Assembly (NCBI GenBank): GCA_037440105.1
Contig: JBBIUS010000003.1
Location: 1 to 64,000 of the forward strand
Direction: 5' to 3'
Origin: JBBIUS01 sp037440105
Lineage (GTDB): Bacteria; Patescibacteriota; Patescibacteriia; XYB2-FULL-38-15
Length of the DNA: 64,000 bases
The notes beneath the pieces were generated by a model. It saw nothing but the letters and a program-made list of their open reading frames with translations, had not been told where the DNA came from and searched no databases. Each line of letters starts with the position of its first letter. Within the stretch, counting starts at the first letter, position 1. Shown piece by piece: positions 51,031 through 59,432 of the stretch. Position numbers and translations under genes: made by a program.

Positions 51031-52125
51031 TTAAACCGAAAATCTAAAAACGATAACATCGCCGTCTTTGACCTCGTATTCTTTTCCTTCTAATCTAATC
51101 AGTCCTTTTTCTTTTGCTCTGGTTTCTCCGCCCGCTTCAATTAAAGTTTGCCAATTAATAACTTCGGCTGTAATAAAGCCGCGTTCAAAATCAGAGTGAA
51201 TCTTACCTGCTGCTTTTGGCGCCTTAGTGCCTTTTTTTATTGTCCAGGCATGAGCTTCTTTTGGCCCGGCCGTAAAAAAGGTGATTAAATTTAATTCGCG
51301 GTAACTTGCTTGGATTAATTTGTCCAAGCCCGATTCTTCAAGGCCTAATTCTTTTAGATATTTTTTTTCTTCTTCAGGAGAGAGCTCGGCTAATTCAGAT
51401 TCAATTTTGGCGGAAATTAAAATGACTTTTTCTGGGTTTAAGTTTAAATTTAAACTTTTTAAAATTTCTTCCTTTCCAATTTTAATGTCTTTCTCTGAGA
51501 TATTTAAAGCATAAAGAGTCGGTTTTAAGGTTAAGAGATTTAATTCTTTTATCAAAAATTTTTCTTCTTCAATAAGGTCAAGTTCTTTAGCCATTCTCCC
51601 TTTTTCTAAAGCATCTTTGATTTTTAAAAGTATTTCATTAGTTTGAAGTAAAGTTTTTTCTTTTGACCCTTTAAGTTGGCTTGCTAAACTTTCTAAACGT
51701 TTTTTCACTGTTTCAAGATCAGCAAAAACCAATTCTAAATTAATAATTTCTAAATCAGAAGCAGGGGAAATTTTGCCGTCAACATGAATAACATTTGGGT
51801 CTTCGAAGGCGCGGATAACTTGGCAGACAGCGTCAACTTCTCTGATGTGCGAAAGAAATTTATTGCCTAAGCCTTGACCTTGGTGAGCGCCTTTGACTAA
51901 ACCAGCTATGTCAACAAATTCAATAACAGTTGGCACAATTTTAGCTGATTGATATAATTTTGCTAATTTTTCTAATCTAAAATCAGGGACGGCCACAGTG
52001 CCGACATTTGGTTCAATAGTGCAGAAGGGGTAATTGGCGATGTCAACCTGCTTGCGGGTTAAGGCCTTAAAAAGAGTTGATTTGCCAACATTTGGCAGGC
52101 CAACGATGCCGATTTTAAAAGACAT
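51031..52125 (-). CDS. ychF: YchF/Ola1-family GTPase/ATPase
   Basis: 364 aa, normal. P-loop GLPNVGKSTLFKALT (residues 8-22), with Asn-Val-Gly-Lys typical of YchF; switch region NYPFCTIEPNVGTVAVPD; G3 FVDIAGLVKGAHQGQGLGNKFL; a coiled-coil of about 60 aa; and a C-terminal TGS domain with TFFTAGPKEAHAWTIKKGTKAPKAAGKIHSDFERGFI. The family hydrolyses ATP, binds ribosomes and affects stress response and translation initiation. It ends head-to-head with the methyltransferase. The N-terminal ATG is canonical (MSFKIGIVG). Confidence 0.96.
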   Translation of the reverse strand: MSFKIGIVGLPNVGKSTLFKALTRKQVDIANYPFCTIEPNVGTVAVPDFRLEKLAKLYQSAKIVPTVIEFVDIAGLVKGAHQGQGLGNKFLSHIREVDAVCQVIRAFEDPNVIHVDGKISPASDLEIINLELVFADLETVKKRLESLASQLKGSKEKTLLQTNEILLKIKDALEKGRMAKELDLIEEEKFLIKELNLLTLKPTLYALNISEKDIKIGKEEILKSLNLNLNPEKVILISAKIESELAELSPEEEKKYLKELGLEESGLDKLIQASYRELNLITFFTAGPKEAHAWTIKKGTKAPKAAGKIHSDFERGFITAEVINWQTLIEAGGETRAKEKGLIRLEGKEYEVKDGDVIVFRFSV

Positions 52126-52187
52126 AGTGAATTAGCTATTGACTATTAACAATTAACAGTTGACGATTAGTTTTATTTATTAAAAGT

Positions 52188-52202
52188 CCCGACAGAGTCG
52201 GG
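52188..52202 (-). terminator. short hairpin after tRNA-Ala
   Basis: On the minus strand CCCGAC, TCT loop, GTCGGG, then ACTTTTAAT. It lies about 45 bases past the tRNA CCA end. Confidence 0.55.
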
Positions 52203-52245
52203 TAAATTTAACTATTTTGCTGAATATATCGATTTATCTAAACTT

Positions 52246-52322
52246 TGGTGGACCTGAGGGGATTCGAACCCCTGACCTTTTGCGTGCCACGCAAACGCTC
52301 TAGCCAACTGAGCTACAGGCCC
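52246..52322 (-). tRNA. tRNA-Ala (anticodon GGC), CCA encoded
   Basis: 77 nt on the minus strand with a full cloverleaf. The acceptor stem GGGCCTG/CAGGTCC contains the G3-U70 pair that defines tRNA-Ala. D arm TAGCTCAGTTGGCTAGAGC, anticodon stem TTTGC/GCAAA around loop GTGGCAC (anticodon GGC), T arm GGGGTTCGAATCCCC. The 3' ACCA is encoded. A promoter (TTGACG-17-TATCTT) lies just upstream. Confidence 0.97.
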
Positions 52323-52334
52323 AAACTTTCCTTA

Positions 52335-52363
52335 AAGATAATAAAAATATTGCTTTTCGTCAA
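52335..52363 (-). promoter_or_regulatory. promoter of tRNA-Ala
   Basis: Minus strand: TTGACG (52358-52363), 17-base spacer, TATCTT (52335-52340). The start is close to the tRNA 5' end (52322). Confidence 0.65.
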
Positions 52364-52412
52364 TATTTTCTTATTCAGGCGTTAGAAGATTTCGTCTTTC
52401 CATAATTGAAAG

Positions 52413-52441
52413 TTGACAGATTGATTTTGTTATGATAATAT
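52413..52441 (+). promoter_or_regulatory. promoter of the 152-aa orphan gene
   Basis: TTGACA (52413-52418), 17-base spacer, TAATAT (52436-52441). An AAAGGAGG ribosome-binding site lies 5 bases before the ATG at 52473, one of the best in the window. Confidence 0.75.
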
Positions 52442-52472
52442 AAGGAATCAAAGTTCATTTAAAGGAGGAAAA

Positions 52473-52931
52473 ATGAAAGTTATTCCAGAGATGTTGGAGT
52501 TTTTTTTCTGGATATACATCTTTGAAGTGAAATGCTTGGAAGGCGTCCGTAAAAAAAATAAGAAAAATAGAAAAAGGGTGCTGGACTCTTACAGCGATTT
52601 TATTGATGAGGCAACTCGGCTTTTTCATCAGGTTGTGGTAGAGAAGTGCCTTGAAGGATTTGTTTCCTTTGGGGGAAGCAGCATCTCTTTAAAAAGAGAG
52701 TTTGGTCAGATTATTTTCAGAATTGAACTTAGAAACGAAAAAGAGGCCAGGACTTACATGAGAGCATTGAAAAGATACCGCGACAGAGGCTGCGATATTA
52801 GCGATTATGTAAGTTTGACTGAGCCAAATTTTATGGAAACAAAATGGATCTTGAAGTGCAAAGACCTGACCTGGCAGGCAACTCAGTCGACCGAAAGGCC
52901 GGCGGTGGAAATTAAGATAAAGGACGGATAA
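52473..52931 (+). CDS. orphan 152-aa protein of unknown function
   Basis: 152 aa, not recognised. The N-terminal 20 residues are hydrophobic (MKVIPEMLEFFFWIYIFEVK), followed by a basic KKNKKNRKR, then a helical segment (SYSDFIDEATRLFHQVVVEKCLEGF). After that come strands with alternating charges (SLKREFGQIIFRIELRNEKEARTYMRALKRYRDRG) and a C-terminal tail ending KDG. Codon use is richer in G/C than most neighbours. It has a consensus promoter, a perfect Shine-Dalgarno and a terminator whose stem begins in its last codons, so it looks like a well-expressed stand-alone gene. It lacks obvious catalytic motifs. It may be a small cytoplasmic or membrane-associated protein. No function can be given. 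Confidence 0.75.
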   Translation: MKVIPEMLEFFFWIYIFEVKCLEGVRKKNKKNRKRVLDSYSDFIDEATRLFHQVVVEKCLEGFVSFGGSSISLKREFGQIIFRIELRNEKEARTYMRALKRYRDRGCDISDYVSLTEPNFMETKWILKCKDLTWQATQSTERPAVEIKIKDG

Positions 52932-52955
52932 TCTTTTAAAACCGTCCTTTTTTAT
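52920..52955 (+). terminator. terminator of the orphan gene
   Basis: AAAGGACGG (52920-52928) pairs with CCGTCCTTT (52943-52951), then TTTATTT. The left arm includes the last sense codons and the stop. Confidence 0.8.
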
Positions 52956-52980
52956 TTAAATTATTTTTGCCATAAATAAC

Positions 52981-53004
52981 AAAATGTCCTTAAAAGGACA
53001 TTTT
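52981..53004 (-). terminator. terminator of the O-antigen-ligase-like gene
   Basis: AAAATGTCCTT and AAGGACATTTT form an 11-bp hairpin, 22 bases past the minus-strand stop at 53026. The downstream minus strand reads GTTATTT. Confidence 0.75.
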
Positions 53005-53025
53005 GTTGAATTAAATGATAATTTA

Positions 53026-55380
53026 TTATTCTGGCATGACTGGCGCCTCTGGCCCTGTTTCAATTTCTTCTTTTTCTGGTTCTTTTGGTGCGCTTGGGGC
53101 TTTAAGTTCTTCCAATTTTTTCTTGACCTGTTCATTTTCTGGGTCAGTTTTTAAAATTTCTTCAAGTTCTGAAATTGCCTCTGATTTTTCGCCTTGTTCT
53201 TCATATATTTTTGCTAAGAGCCACCTTGCGTTAGCAAAATTTGGAACAAATTCAAGAATTCTTTTAAGTTCAGAAACTGCTTTGTCTTTTTGCTCTTCTT
53301 GATAATAAAGCATTGCTAATTGGAGCGAAACATCAATATCAGTTGGCAAAACTTCTCTCAACATTTCTAATTTTTTAATTGCCTCGTCTGTTTTTTCTTG
53401 GCGAGCTAGAACAAGGGCTAACTGAAATTCAGCTGGCGTAAAATCTGACTTTAAAGAGAGAGCCTGGAGAAACTGTTCTTTTGCTTTTTCAAGATTTTCT
53501 TTTGCTTTTTTTTCTGCTTCAGCTTTGGCTCCTCCTTCGAGGCTGGCTGCTTTCTGTTTTTCAAAGTCAGCCGCGGTAAGATAAATTTTGCCCAATTCTG
53601 TAAAAAGAAGTGGATTTGCCGGTTCAAGTTCAATTGCTTTGCTGTAAGAATTTACTGCCCATTCATCTGCTCCAGGAACTCCAATGGGGAGAATTGTTCC
53701 ATAAATTGAAGCCAAAACTATCCAGTTAGCAGAATTTTTTGGGCCAAGTTCAGTCGCTCTTTTGGCGACAATAACAGCTGATTCAAAATGATTTTGAATC
53801 TCTTTTGCTCTTTCTTCGGTTGGCTCAAGCGATAATGTTTGATTAATTTTGATAAGAAGGCCTTGAGCTAAATTTCTAAAATATGCGTCATTAAATCGGT
53901 TCAAATAGATCGCTTGATTTAGCGAAGCAATTATTTTTTCTGGTTCTTCGCCTCGCTCTCCAGCCTCCACTGCCCTGGCAAATTTTAAATCAGCGGCATA
54001 GCGCTGGCCTAAAAGAAAAAGCGAGGAAATAGAAAAAATAATCGCTAAAGTTAAAAGGAAAGAAAGCAAGATAGAAGCGCGGGGCGATTCAGAAAGAGAA
54101 ATTTCCCAAAAATTTCTGCAAGTTAAAACAACAAGTAGAGCAGCAGCAAACCAGAAAAAGAATTCTAAAGTCAAGTTTGAGGAGTATAAAAATTTTGCAA
54201 TTAAAAGCAAAAGCCAGCCTGAACCAATGCTAAGGCTAAAAATCCAGAGTTTATCTGTTTTTTCGCGAATTAAATGGATAAATAATTTTCCTGCCAAAAA
54301 AAGCGCAAGTAAAAGCCAAGAAACTATTCCTAAAAGGCCAACTGTCGCAAGCATGGTCAAAAATCTTATGGCTGAGCGGTCAATTTTTAAATTCCAAAAT
54401 GGAGTAAGATTTATTTCTTTTGGTTTATTTTTAGCATAATCAAAAACATAAGTACTTGGTCCAGAGCCTAAAAGAGGTGACTCTTGAAGGGTTTTTAAAG
54501 AAGTTTCAGCACTGGCTCGAATTGAAGGCATAACCTCAGCCGGCAAGCGGAAGTTAACCGGCGTCTTAATAAAGAAAAGCAGGACAGCCAAGGCCAGACC
54601 AGCCATTGGAAAAGTAAGCCAGGCAAGATTTTTAATCTCATGGGCCCGAAGCACAGCAAAAGCCAAAAGAAAAGCAAGCACAACTGCTAAAGAAGCCCAA
54701 ATCATCCAGGTATCGATCGAAATTAAAAGGAAAAGAATCAAAATTAAAAGGGAGGCCAAGAGGATTTTTAAAACTGCGCTTTTTCTTTTTTCTGTTGCCT
54801 CTTCATGAGGCGAAAGGAGAAATGAGAAGGCTAAAACAAAAGAAAAAGAAAGGGAAATTCCAAGACCGCTTAAAGTGCCAATCGTGTTAAAGGCTTTATT
54901 TTGGGAAAATGTCAAAAGTTCCAAAAATTGAAGCAAGACAAAAAAAGCGGCAAGGGCAGTTCCTAAAAAAAGCGAACCTAAAAGTTTTTTAATTGTTTTT
55001 AATTCCCTGACATTGTTGACAATGACAAAATAGAGCAGAACAAAGCATAAAACAGTGATAAAAGCGTCTTTTTCCACGCCTGAAGTTCCTAAAAAACTTT
55101 TTATTTTATCAATCGAAAACCAAGTGGAAAGAGCATAAATTGTAAGATACAAAATCGCAAGAAGATTTAAAAAACTTTTTCTTAAAGCAATTTTTTTTTC
55201 GGCAAGCATCCTGCCGAGCCAGCCTAAAACGGCAAAAATCGTGATGGCAGCCAAAAGCGTTTGTTTGTTGAATTCTAAAATTTCAAAACTCCAAGGGAGG
55301 AAAAAAATCGGCATGGCAAAAACCAAAAAATAAAGGCAGAATTTAGTTAGTTTGTCGCAAAAAATGGCAAGTTTGTTCAT
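53026..55380 (-). CDS. O-antigen-ligase-like membrane protein with TPR domain
   Basis: 784 aa. Residues about 1-460 hold roughly 11-12 hydrophobic segments with a periplasmic loop (KTPVNFRLPAEVMPSIRASAE...LLGSGPSTYVFDYAK), like the O-antigen ligase/Wzy polymerase fold (the GSGP-type loop is common). The C-terminal ~310 residues contain about 6-7 TPR-like helical repeats (NWIVLASIYG..., PLLFTELGKIYL, PAEFQLALVLARQ, DVSLQLAMLYYQEEQ, ANARWLLAKIYEEQG). This fusion is common in candidate-phyla genomes, where it may polymerise or transfer surface glycans or decorate proteins. Substrate unknown. It lies in a surface-protein block with the two giant proteins. Confidence 0.82.
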   Translation of the reverse strand: MNKLAIFCDKLTKFCLYFLVFAMPIFFLPWSFEILEFNKQTLLAAITIFAVLGWLGRMLAEKKIALRKSFLNLLAILYLTIYALSTWFSIDKIKSFLGTSGVEKDAFITVLCFVLLYFVIVNNVRELKTIKKLLGSLFLGTALAAFFVLLQFLELLTFSQNKAFNTIGTLSGLGISLSFSFVLAFSFLLSPHEEATEKRKSAVLKILLASLLILILFLLISIDTWMIWASLAVVLAFLLAFAVLRAHEIKNLAWLTFPMAGLALAVLLFFIKTPVNFRLPAEVMPSIRASAETSLKTLQESPLLGSGPSTYVFDYAKNKPKEINLTPFWNLKIDRSAIRFLTMLATVGLLGIVSWLLLALFLAGKLFIHLIREKTDKLWIFSLSIGSGWLLLLIAKFLYSSNLTLEFFFWFAAALLVVLTCRNFWEISLSESPRASILLSFLLTLAIIFSISSLFLLGQRYAADLKFARAVEAGERGEEPEKIIASLNQAIYLNRFNDAYFRNLAQGLLIKINQTLSLEPTEERAKEIQNHFESAVIVAKRATELGPKNSANWIVLASIYGTILPIGVPGADEWAVNSYSKAIELEPANPLLFTELGKIYLTAADFEKQKAASLEGGAKAEAEKKAKENLEKAKEQFLQALSLKSDFTPAEFQLALVLARQEKTDEAIKKLEMLREVLPTDIDVSLQLAMLYYQEEQKDKAVSELKRILEFVPNFANARWLLAKIYEEQGEKSEAISELEEILKTDPENEQVKKKLEELKAPSAPKEPEKEEIETGPEAPVMPE

Positions 55381-55401
55381 AGTGTTTATTGTTATATTGT
55401 T

Positions 55402-55779
55402 TTATTGTTGTAATTTTTGATTGGTAAAATTAATAAGATGATTTAATTCTTTTGGTAATCGTTGTAATTCTTGCAAAATACGGTTATAATCTTTTTCCTT
55501 TAAAAGTTTTCTGGCTCTAGCTTTTTCATTCCAGTCCAGAGATTCTTTTATTGAACCAAGACTAATTCGATAAAAATGCATCTTGTCTTTTTTGTGATAT
55601 CGGCCAAATCCCTCAGCAATATTTGCTGAAATAGAATCGATAGATCTAACAAATTGTTTGCCAATTGTATCCCTCGCAAAATGATCCCATTCTAAAACAA
55701 CATTCCAAACATAATTGCTTAAATTAAAAGATATTTTATAAGCAGCGATATTATTTAACTACAAAAATTTTTTCTCCAT
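55402..55779 (-). pseudogene. four-helix-bundle protein (S23-intervening-type), broken by an early TAG
   Basis: From ATG 55779 the frame gives MEKKFL, then TAG (55759-55761), then about 118 codons with a clean frame to TAA at 55402: LNNIAAYKISFNLSNYVWNV, then VRSIDSISANIAEGFGRYHK and SLGSIKESLDWNEKARARKL. The IPANIAEG-like motif is diagnostic of the four-helix-bundle family (bacterial homologues of the 23S rRNA intervening-sequence protein). No ATG, GTG or TTG lies between the TAG and the first in-frame ATG at residue ~62. A single AAG-to-TAG change would explain it. It may be a recent pseudogene, or a sequencing error. Confidence 0.75.
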
Positions 55780-55884
55780 AAAACGATATAGCAATAGAGC
55801 AATAGAGCAATATAACAACAAAGCAATAAAACGGCATAAAATTTAATTTAATTATACCATAAAAATAAAAAATGCTTAATACAA

Positions 55885-55933
55885 TAATCCCCCACTCAGC
55901 GCGGGAAAATCCCGACTTACCCAAGTGAGGGAT
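55885..55933. repeat. AATCCCCCACT hairpin in the surface-gene spacer
   Basis: AATCCCCCACT pairs with AGTGAGGGATT at one mismatch, enclosing a GGGAAAATCCC hairpin. A further CGAGTC/GACTCG pair lies at 55946-55979. It lies in the ~290-base gap between the pseudogene and the 1082-aa gene, of otherwise repeat-type sequence (AGCAATAGAGCAATAG). Confidence 0.5.
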
Positions 55934-55996
55934 TACTATTATAGACGAGTCCGGACCCGTACCCGAAGACCTGACTCGCCGATAATTCAAACAGAA

Positions 55997-56080
55997 GTAA
56001 CCAGTAACGAGTAACCAGTAACCAGTACAAATTGAAAACTATAAATTACTCGTTACCCATTACTTGTTACTCGTTGCTTC
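55997..56080. repeat. GTAACCAGTAACGAGTAACC inverted repeat
   Basis: Iterated GTAACCAGT/GTAACGAGT units (55997-56027) face ACTCGTTAC/TTACTTGTTACTCG (56046-56080). The right arm contains the last codons and stop of the 1082-aa surface gene. A second copy is at 63043-63120. Confidence 0.7.
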
Positions 56081-59000
56081 CATAACCGGCTCTTCTCCCA
56101 ATCACAATCCAATCAAAAGATGCGTCAGAAGTTCCGCCGTTTGATTCTTTAACTTTAAACCCTTGCGGATATTTTTCTGCGACATACAGTCCAAGCGTTT
56201 CTTCCTGCGGCGTAACGATTATTTTTAAAGGAATTTCTGGGTCAATGATTTGCAAAAATTCTTTGTCATAAAGAGCAAGGTCAACTAAGGCCTCACCTTT
56301 TTCTAATTTTCCTGAGCCGGACAAAATAATTTCAACTTCTGTTGAACTCAAACCAAAAATTTCCTTCACAGCCACTAAAGTGGCGTCATTGCTCTGGCTA
56401 AAGTCAGTTTGAATTTTGATTTTTAACACGCCATTTTCATCAATACTCCAAACCTCATCTGCGCTTGCGATTTTTTTAACATTGATAATTGAAAAATTAT
56501 TAGCATCTAAATCAGTCGTTAATTTGTCTAAAGTAATTTGAGAAGCAATCGGCAAACTCGGCGGGCTTTTGATTTCCGTGACTGTATTTGTTCCGCCGTA
56601 CCAGCCAACATTTAAGAAAACCAAGATCGCGCAAGAGTTTTGATTGCAAGGTTCAAGCGCTTTACCAACAATTGGACCTGGCTTTGTTGCTTTCATAGCG
56701 TGACCTGGCTTTCCTGAGGTAGTTAATAAATCGCCGCGTTGGATTGGTCCATTTTCATTAGTCACTTTTGTCGGAATACGGCCGGCCACAGCCAAGAGTT
56801 TTCCTTCTTTGATATTACCGGTAATAATCAAACTCGGTTTAGTTGAAATTACACCAATCACATTTTGGTCGTATGGTTTTGTTGCTAATTTTGCTGTGTT
56901 ATTATTATTTTCATCAATAACAATTACATCACCTGCTTCACCAGTTCCGGTAAAGGCGATCATTTCAGCAATATCAGTATGTCCACCGTCCAGCCAGGTA
57001 TAACCATCCACTTCTAAATCATCGGCAATAAATAAGTCAGAAGTATCTTCAATTTCTCCGGGTGCGGTGTGCGAGGCCGCGGCAGTGCCAATAGTATTAT
57101 AAGCAGGAGGCGTTGTATCTGCTATGCTCAATTGAGAAGCATAAAGCCCATAACCGCCAGTAAAATATCCAGCCCAACCAGTTGAGGAGTTAACTTGTCC
57201 ATAAACTCCATAATTTGTTCCTGATGATGCAGAAGCATAGCCATAAACTCCGTAGCCAGTATCACCTTTCGCCTCGAAATATCCACCGTAGTTTGATACT
57301 GCACCAGTGGTTGTTGCTTCACTTTTGACTCCATAACCCGTATTGCCAGCCGCTGAAAAATATCCACCGTAGTTTGATACTGCGCCAGTTCCAGTTGCCT
57401 CACCGCGGACGCCAGCTCCATTGATGGATTGGCCTATTACTCCTCTTGCCTCTAATCCGGTTCCTAGGGATTCAAAATAACCGCCGACGGTGTTATAATT
57501 ACCACTATTAGAAGCTTTCCCGTAAACACCAATAATATAATCAGCGGCCCCAGTTGCTTCAGCATAAACACCGGCTGCGCCCGTTATTGTCCCATTCGTT
57601 TTAAAATATCCGCCGTAAGTTGAGCCTGTTGCTCCTGCATTGACGGCCGCACCAAAAACACCGGCTGTGCCTACTGCTGTTCCATACGTTGCAAAATTTC
57701 CGCCGTAAGTTGGGCCTGTTGTTCCTGTATTGACGGCCTCACCAAAAACACCGGCTGTGCCTGCGTCGCTTCCTCCGGCTATAAAATATCCGCCGTAGTT
57801 TGCAGAAGCGCCAGTATAATTTGCTTCACCGTAAACCCCGCGGCCAACTTGCCCTTTAGCAACAAAATATCCGCCGTAGTTTTGGACATAGCCGGTGTTA
57901 GTTCCTTCACCATAAACACCGCTTGCTCCTGATCCTATTCCAGCCGTTTTAAATAGACCTCCATAATTTATAATTGCCGCGCTTGAAGTGGCTTCGCCAT
58001 AAACACCGGCTGTTGCGTTTCCTATTGATCCTGTTCCTTTTCCAGCTGCCGTGAAATATCCGCCGTAATTAATAGTGGCAGTGCTATTATAAGTTGCTTC
58101 GCCGTAAACTCCTATGCCGGTTTGGCCAGCGGCTGTAAAATATCCGCCGTAGTTTGTTGTATTGGTTGCGCTATAAGCTGCAACACCAGCAACGCCTCTG
58201 CCACTGCCGCCTTCAGCTACAAAATAACCTCCGTAGTTTGCAGATAAAGCGTCAGAATTTAGAGCATAGCCATAAACTCCATAGGCAGTTCCTGATTTTG
58301 AATTTAGACCAAAAATTGCTCTGTCATCGACAGAAGTTCTGACATCTAAAGTATAAGAAGGAGCGGTTCCAATACCAACTTGATTAGTTATTGCGTCAAC
58401 ATATAAAGTATTTGTGTCAACGATTAAATTGTCATCAGCAATAAAGACATCGCCGCCGTCCGGGTTGATAATTAAATCCGTTGTGCCGCTTGTTGTTATT
58501 GTGCCGTCGCCATAAGTTGTTGAAGCGCCGACAATAAATGAAGTGTCAGTGTAAATACTGCCTTCAACGCCAAGTTCGTCGGCAAAAAAGCCTGCCCCTG
58601 CTCCGGTCATAGTAAAACCAGCATTGCTGAGTGTTTCAGCATTGGCGCCAACATAAAGGTCACTGTTAATGTATGCCGTAAAAGTGACAGTATCAGTATT
58701 TGCATTGCCAAAAGCAGTGTTTAAACCATTAAATTCCCAAGAGCCGGTCACCATTTCATTCTCGGCCAGTTGAGCAAAATATTCTTCGCTTACGCCATCA
58801 AGCAAATCAGCATTAAAAGCATAACCAGCCGCCCCAATTCTTTTTCTTGGCGTCATTTCTGAATCAGTCCCAACTGTTACACCCAAATAATAGGCATCAG
58901 AATTAAAGTCCAAAGTTATTGGACAATCACCTGATTCGCCCAAAAGTGTTGAAAAGACGCCAGAAGAAACATTAATTGATTTTGTATCAGGATTAAAAGG

Positions 59001-59315
59001 CGCACCGCAGGCATCAGTTTCTCTAGCAGTCCATAAAATATTTCCGCCTGATGCTGCATCGTAGATTGTGAATTTCATATTATAACTTCCGTCAGGAACA
59101 GTGATGCCGTCAGCGTCTTGGAGTTTGCCTTGATAATTTAATTGTTTGTTGATTGCCGCAAAACCAAGAGGATACAATTGGCGAACAAAAGAGAGCAGCA
59201 AAATGCCAATGCTGATAACTGAAAGAATTCCCAAAATCAAAACCAAAAGAGTCAGATTGGTTCTGTCTTGGAGGATGTATTTAGTTTTTTGTTTTTCTTG
59301 ATTTTGCGGAGACAT
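56067..59315 (-). CDS. giant membrane-anchored protein with ~12 YGGYF repeats
   Basis: 1082 aa. A Gln/Lys-rich start (MSPQNQEKQKTKYILQD) precedes one membrane helix (about 22-47). Then come a beta-rich region with KLNYQGKL...DGSYNMKFTIYDAASGG, the central repeats (about residues 345-740) and a C-terminal region. Each repeat is 20-30 aa with NYGGYF-x-A-x-G then GVYGEA; about 12 copies (some YGGLF, YGGNF, VGGYF). The region after the repeats, HTDIAEMIAFTGTGEAGDVI with GVISTKP and GRIPTKV, resembles the peptidase G2-like self-cleaving domain of phage tail spikes, so it may be a trimeric fibre. Repeats are visible also in DNA (57130-58270). Surface or appendage role is inferred. Confidence 0.75.
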   Translation of the reverse strand: MSPQNQEKQKTKYILQDRTNLTLLVLILGILSVISIGILLLSFVRQLYPLGFAAINKQLNYQGKLQDADGITVPDGSYNMKFTIYDAASGGNILWTARETDACGAPFNPDTKSINVSSGVFSTLLGESGDCPITLDFNSDAYYLGVTVGTDSEMTPRKRIGAAGYAFNADLLDGVSEEYFAQLAENEMVTGSWEFNGLNTAFGNANTDTVTFTAYINSDLYVGANAETLSNAGFTMTGAGAGFFADELGVEGSIYTDTSFIVGASTTYGDGTITTSGTTDLIINPDGGDVFIADDNLIVDTNTLYVDAITNQVGIGTAPSYTLDVRTSVDDRAIFGLNSKSGTAYGVYGYALNSDALSANYGGYFVAEGGSGRGVAGVAAYSATNTTNYGGYFTAAGQTGIGVYGEATYNSTATINYGGYFTAAGKGTGSIGNATAGVYGEATSSAAIINYGGLFKTAGIGSGASGVYGEGTNTGYVQNYGGYFVAKGQVGRGVYGEANYTGASANYGGYFIAGGSDAGTAGVFGEAVNTGTTGPTYGGNFATYGTAVGTAGVFGAAVNAGATGSTYGGYFKTNGTITGAAGVYAEATGAADYIIGVYGKASNSGNYNTVGGYFESLGTGLEARGVIGQSINGAGVRGEATGTGAVSNYGGYFSAAGNTGYGVKSEATTTGAVSNYGGYFEAKGDTGYGVYGYASASSGTNYGVYGQVNSSTGWAGYFTGGYGLYASQLSIADTTPPAYNTIGTAAASHTAPGEIEDTSDLFIADDLEVDGYTWLDGGHTDIAEMIAFTGTGEAGDVIVIDENNNNTAKLATKPYDQNVIGVISTKPSLIITGNIKEGKLLAVAGRIPTKVTNENGPIQRGDLLTTSGKPGHAMKATKPGPIVGKALEPCNQNSCAILVFLNVGWYGGTNTVTEIKSPPSLPIASQITLDKLTTDLDANNFSIINVKKIASADEVWSIDENGVLKIKIQTDFSQSNDATLVAVKEIFGLSSTEVEIILSGSGKLEKGEALVDLALYDKEFLQIIDPEIPLKIIVTPQEETLGLYVAEKYPQGFKVKESNGGTSDASFDWIVIGRRAGYGSNE

Positions 59316-59432
59316 ATTTTTTCTTGGGATTTCACTAATGGGCTCGCTTCGCTCGCCCTACTAATCACGCTAATGTTCAAGAAATTATTCGTGTTATCCG
59401 CGAGGCGCACAAGCACCTATTCGGCCATCCTT

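Noticed and set aside
55751..55990. 79-codon minus-strand frame in the surface-gene spacer
   Set aside because: Made of spacer repeats with a biased composition; overlaps the four-helix-bundle start in another frame.
57128..58270. Tandem ~60-bp units considered as a CRISPR or minisatellite
   Set aside because: Units vary, keep frame and encode the YGGYF repeats; there are no equal spacers or conserved palindromic repeats.
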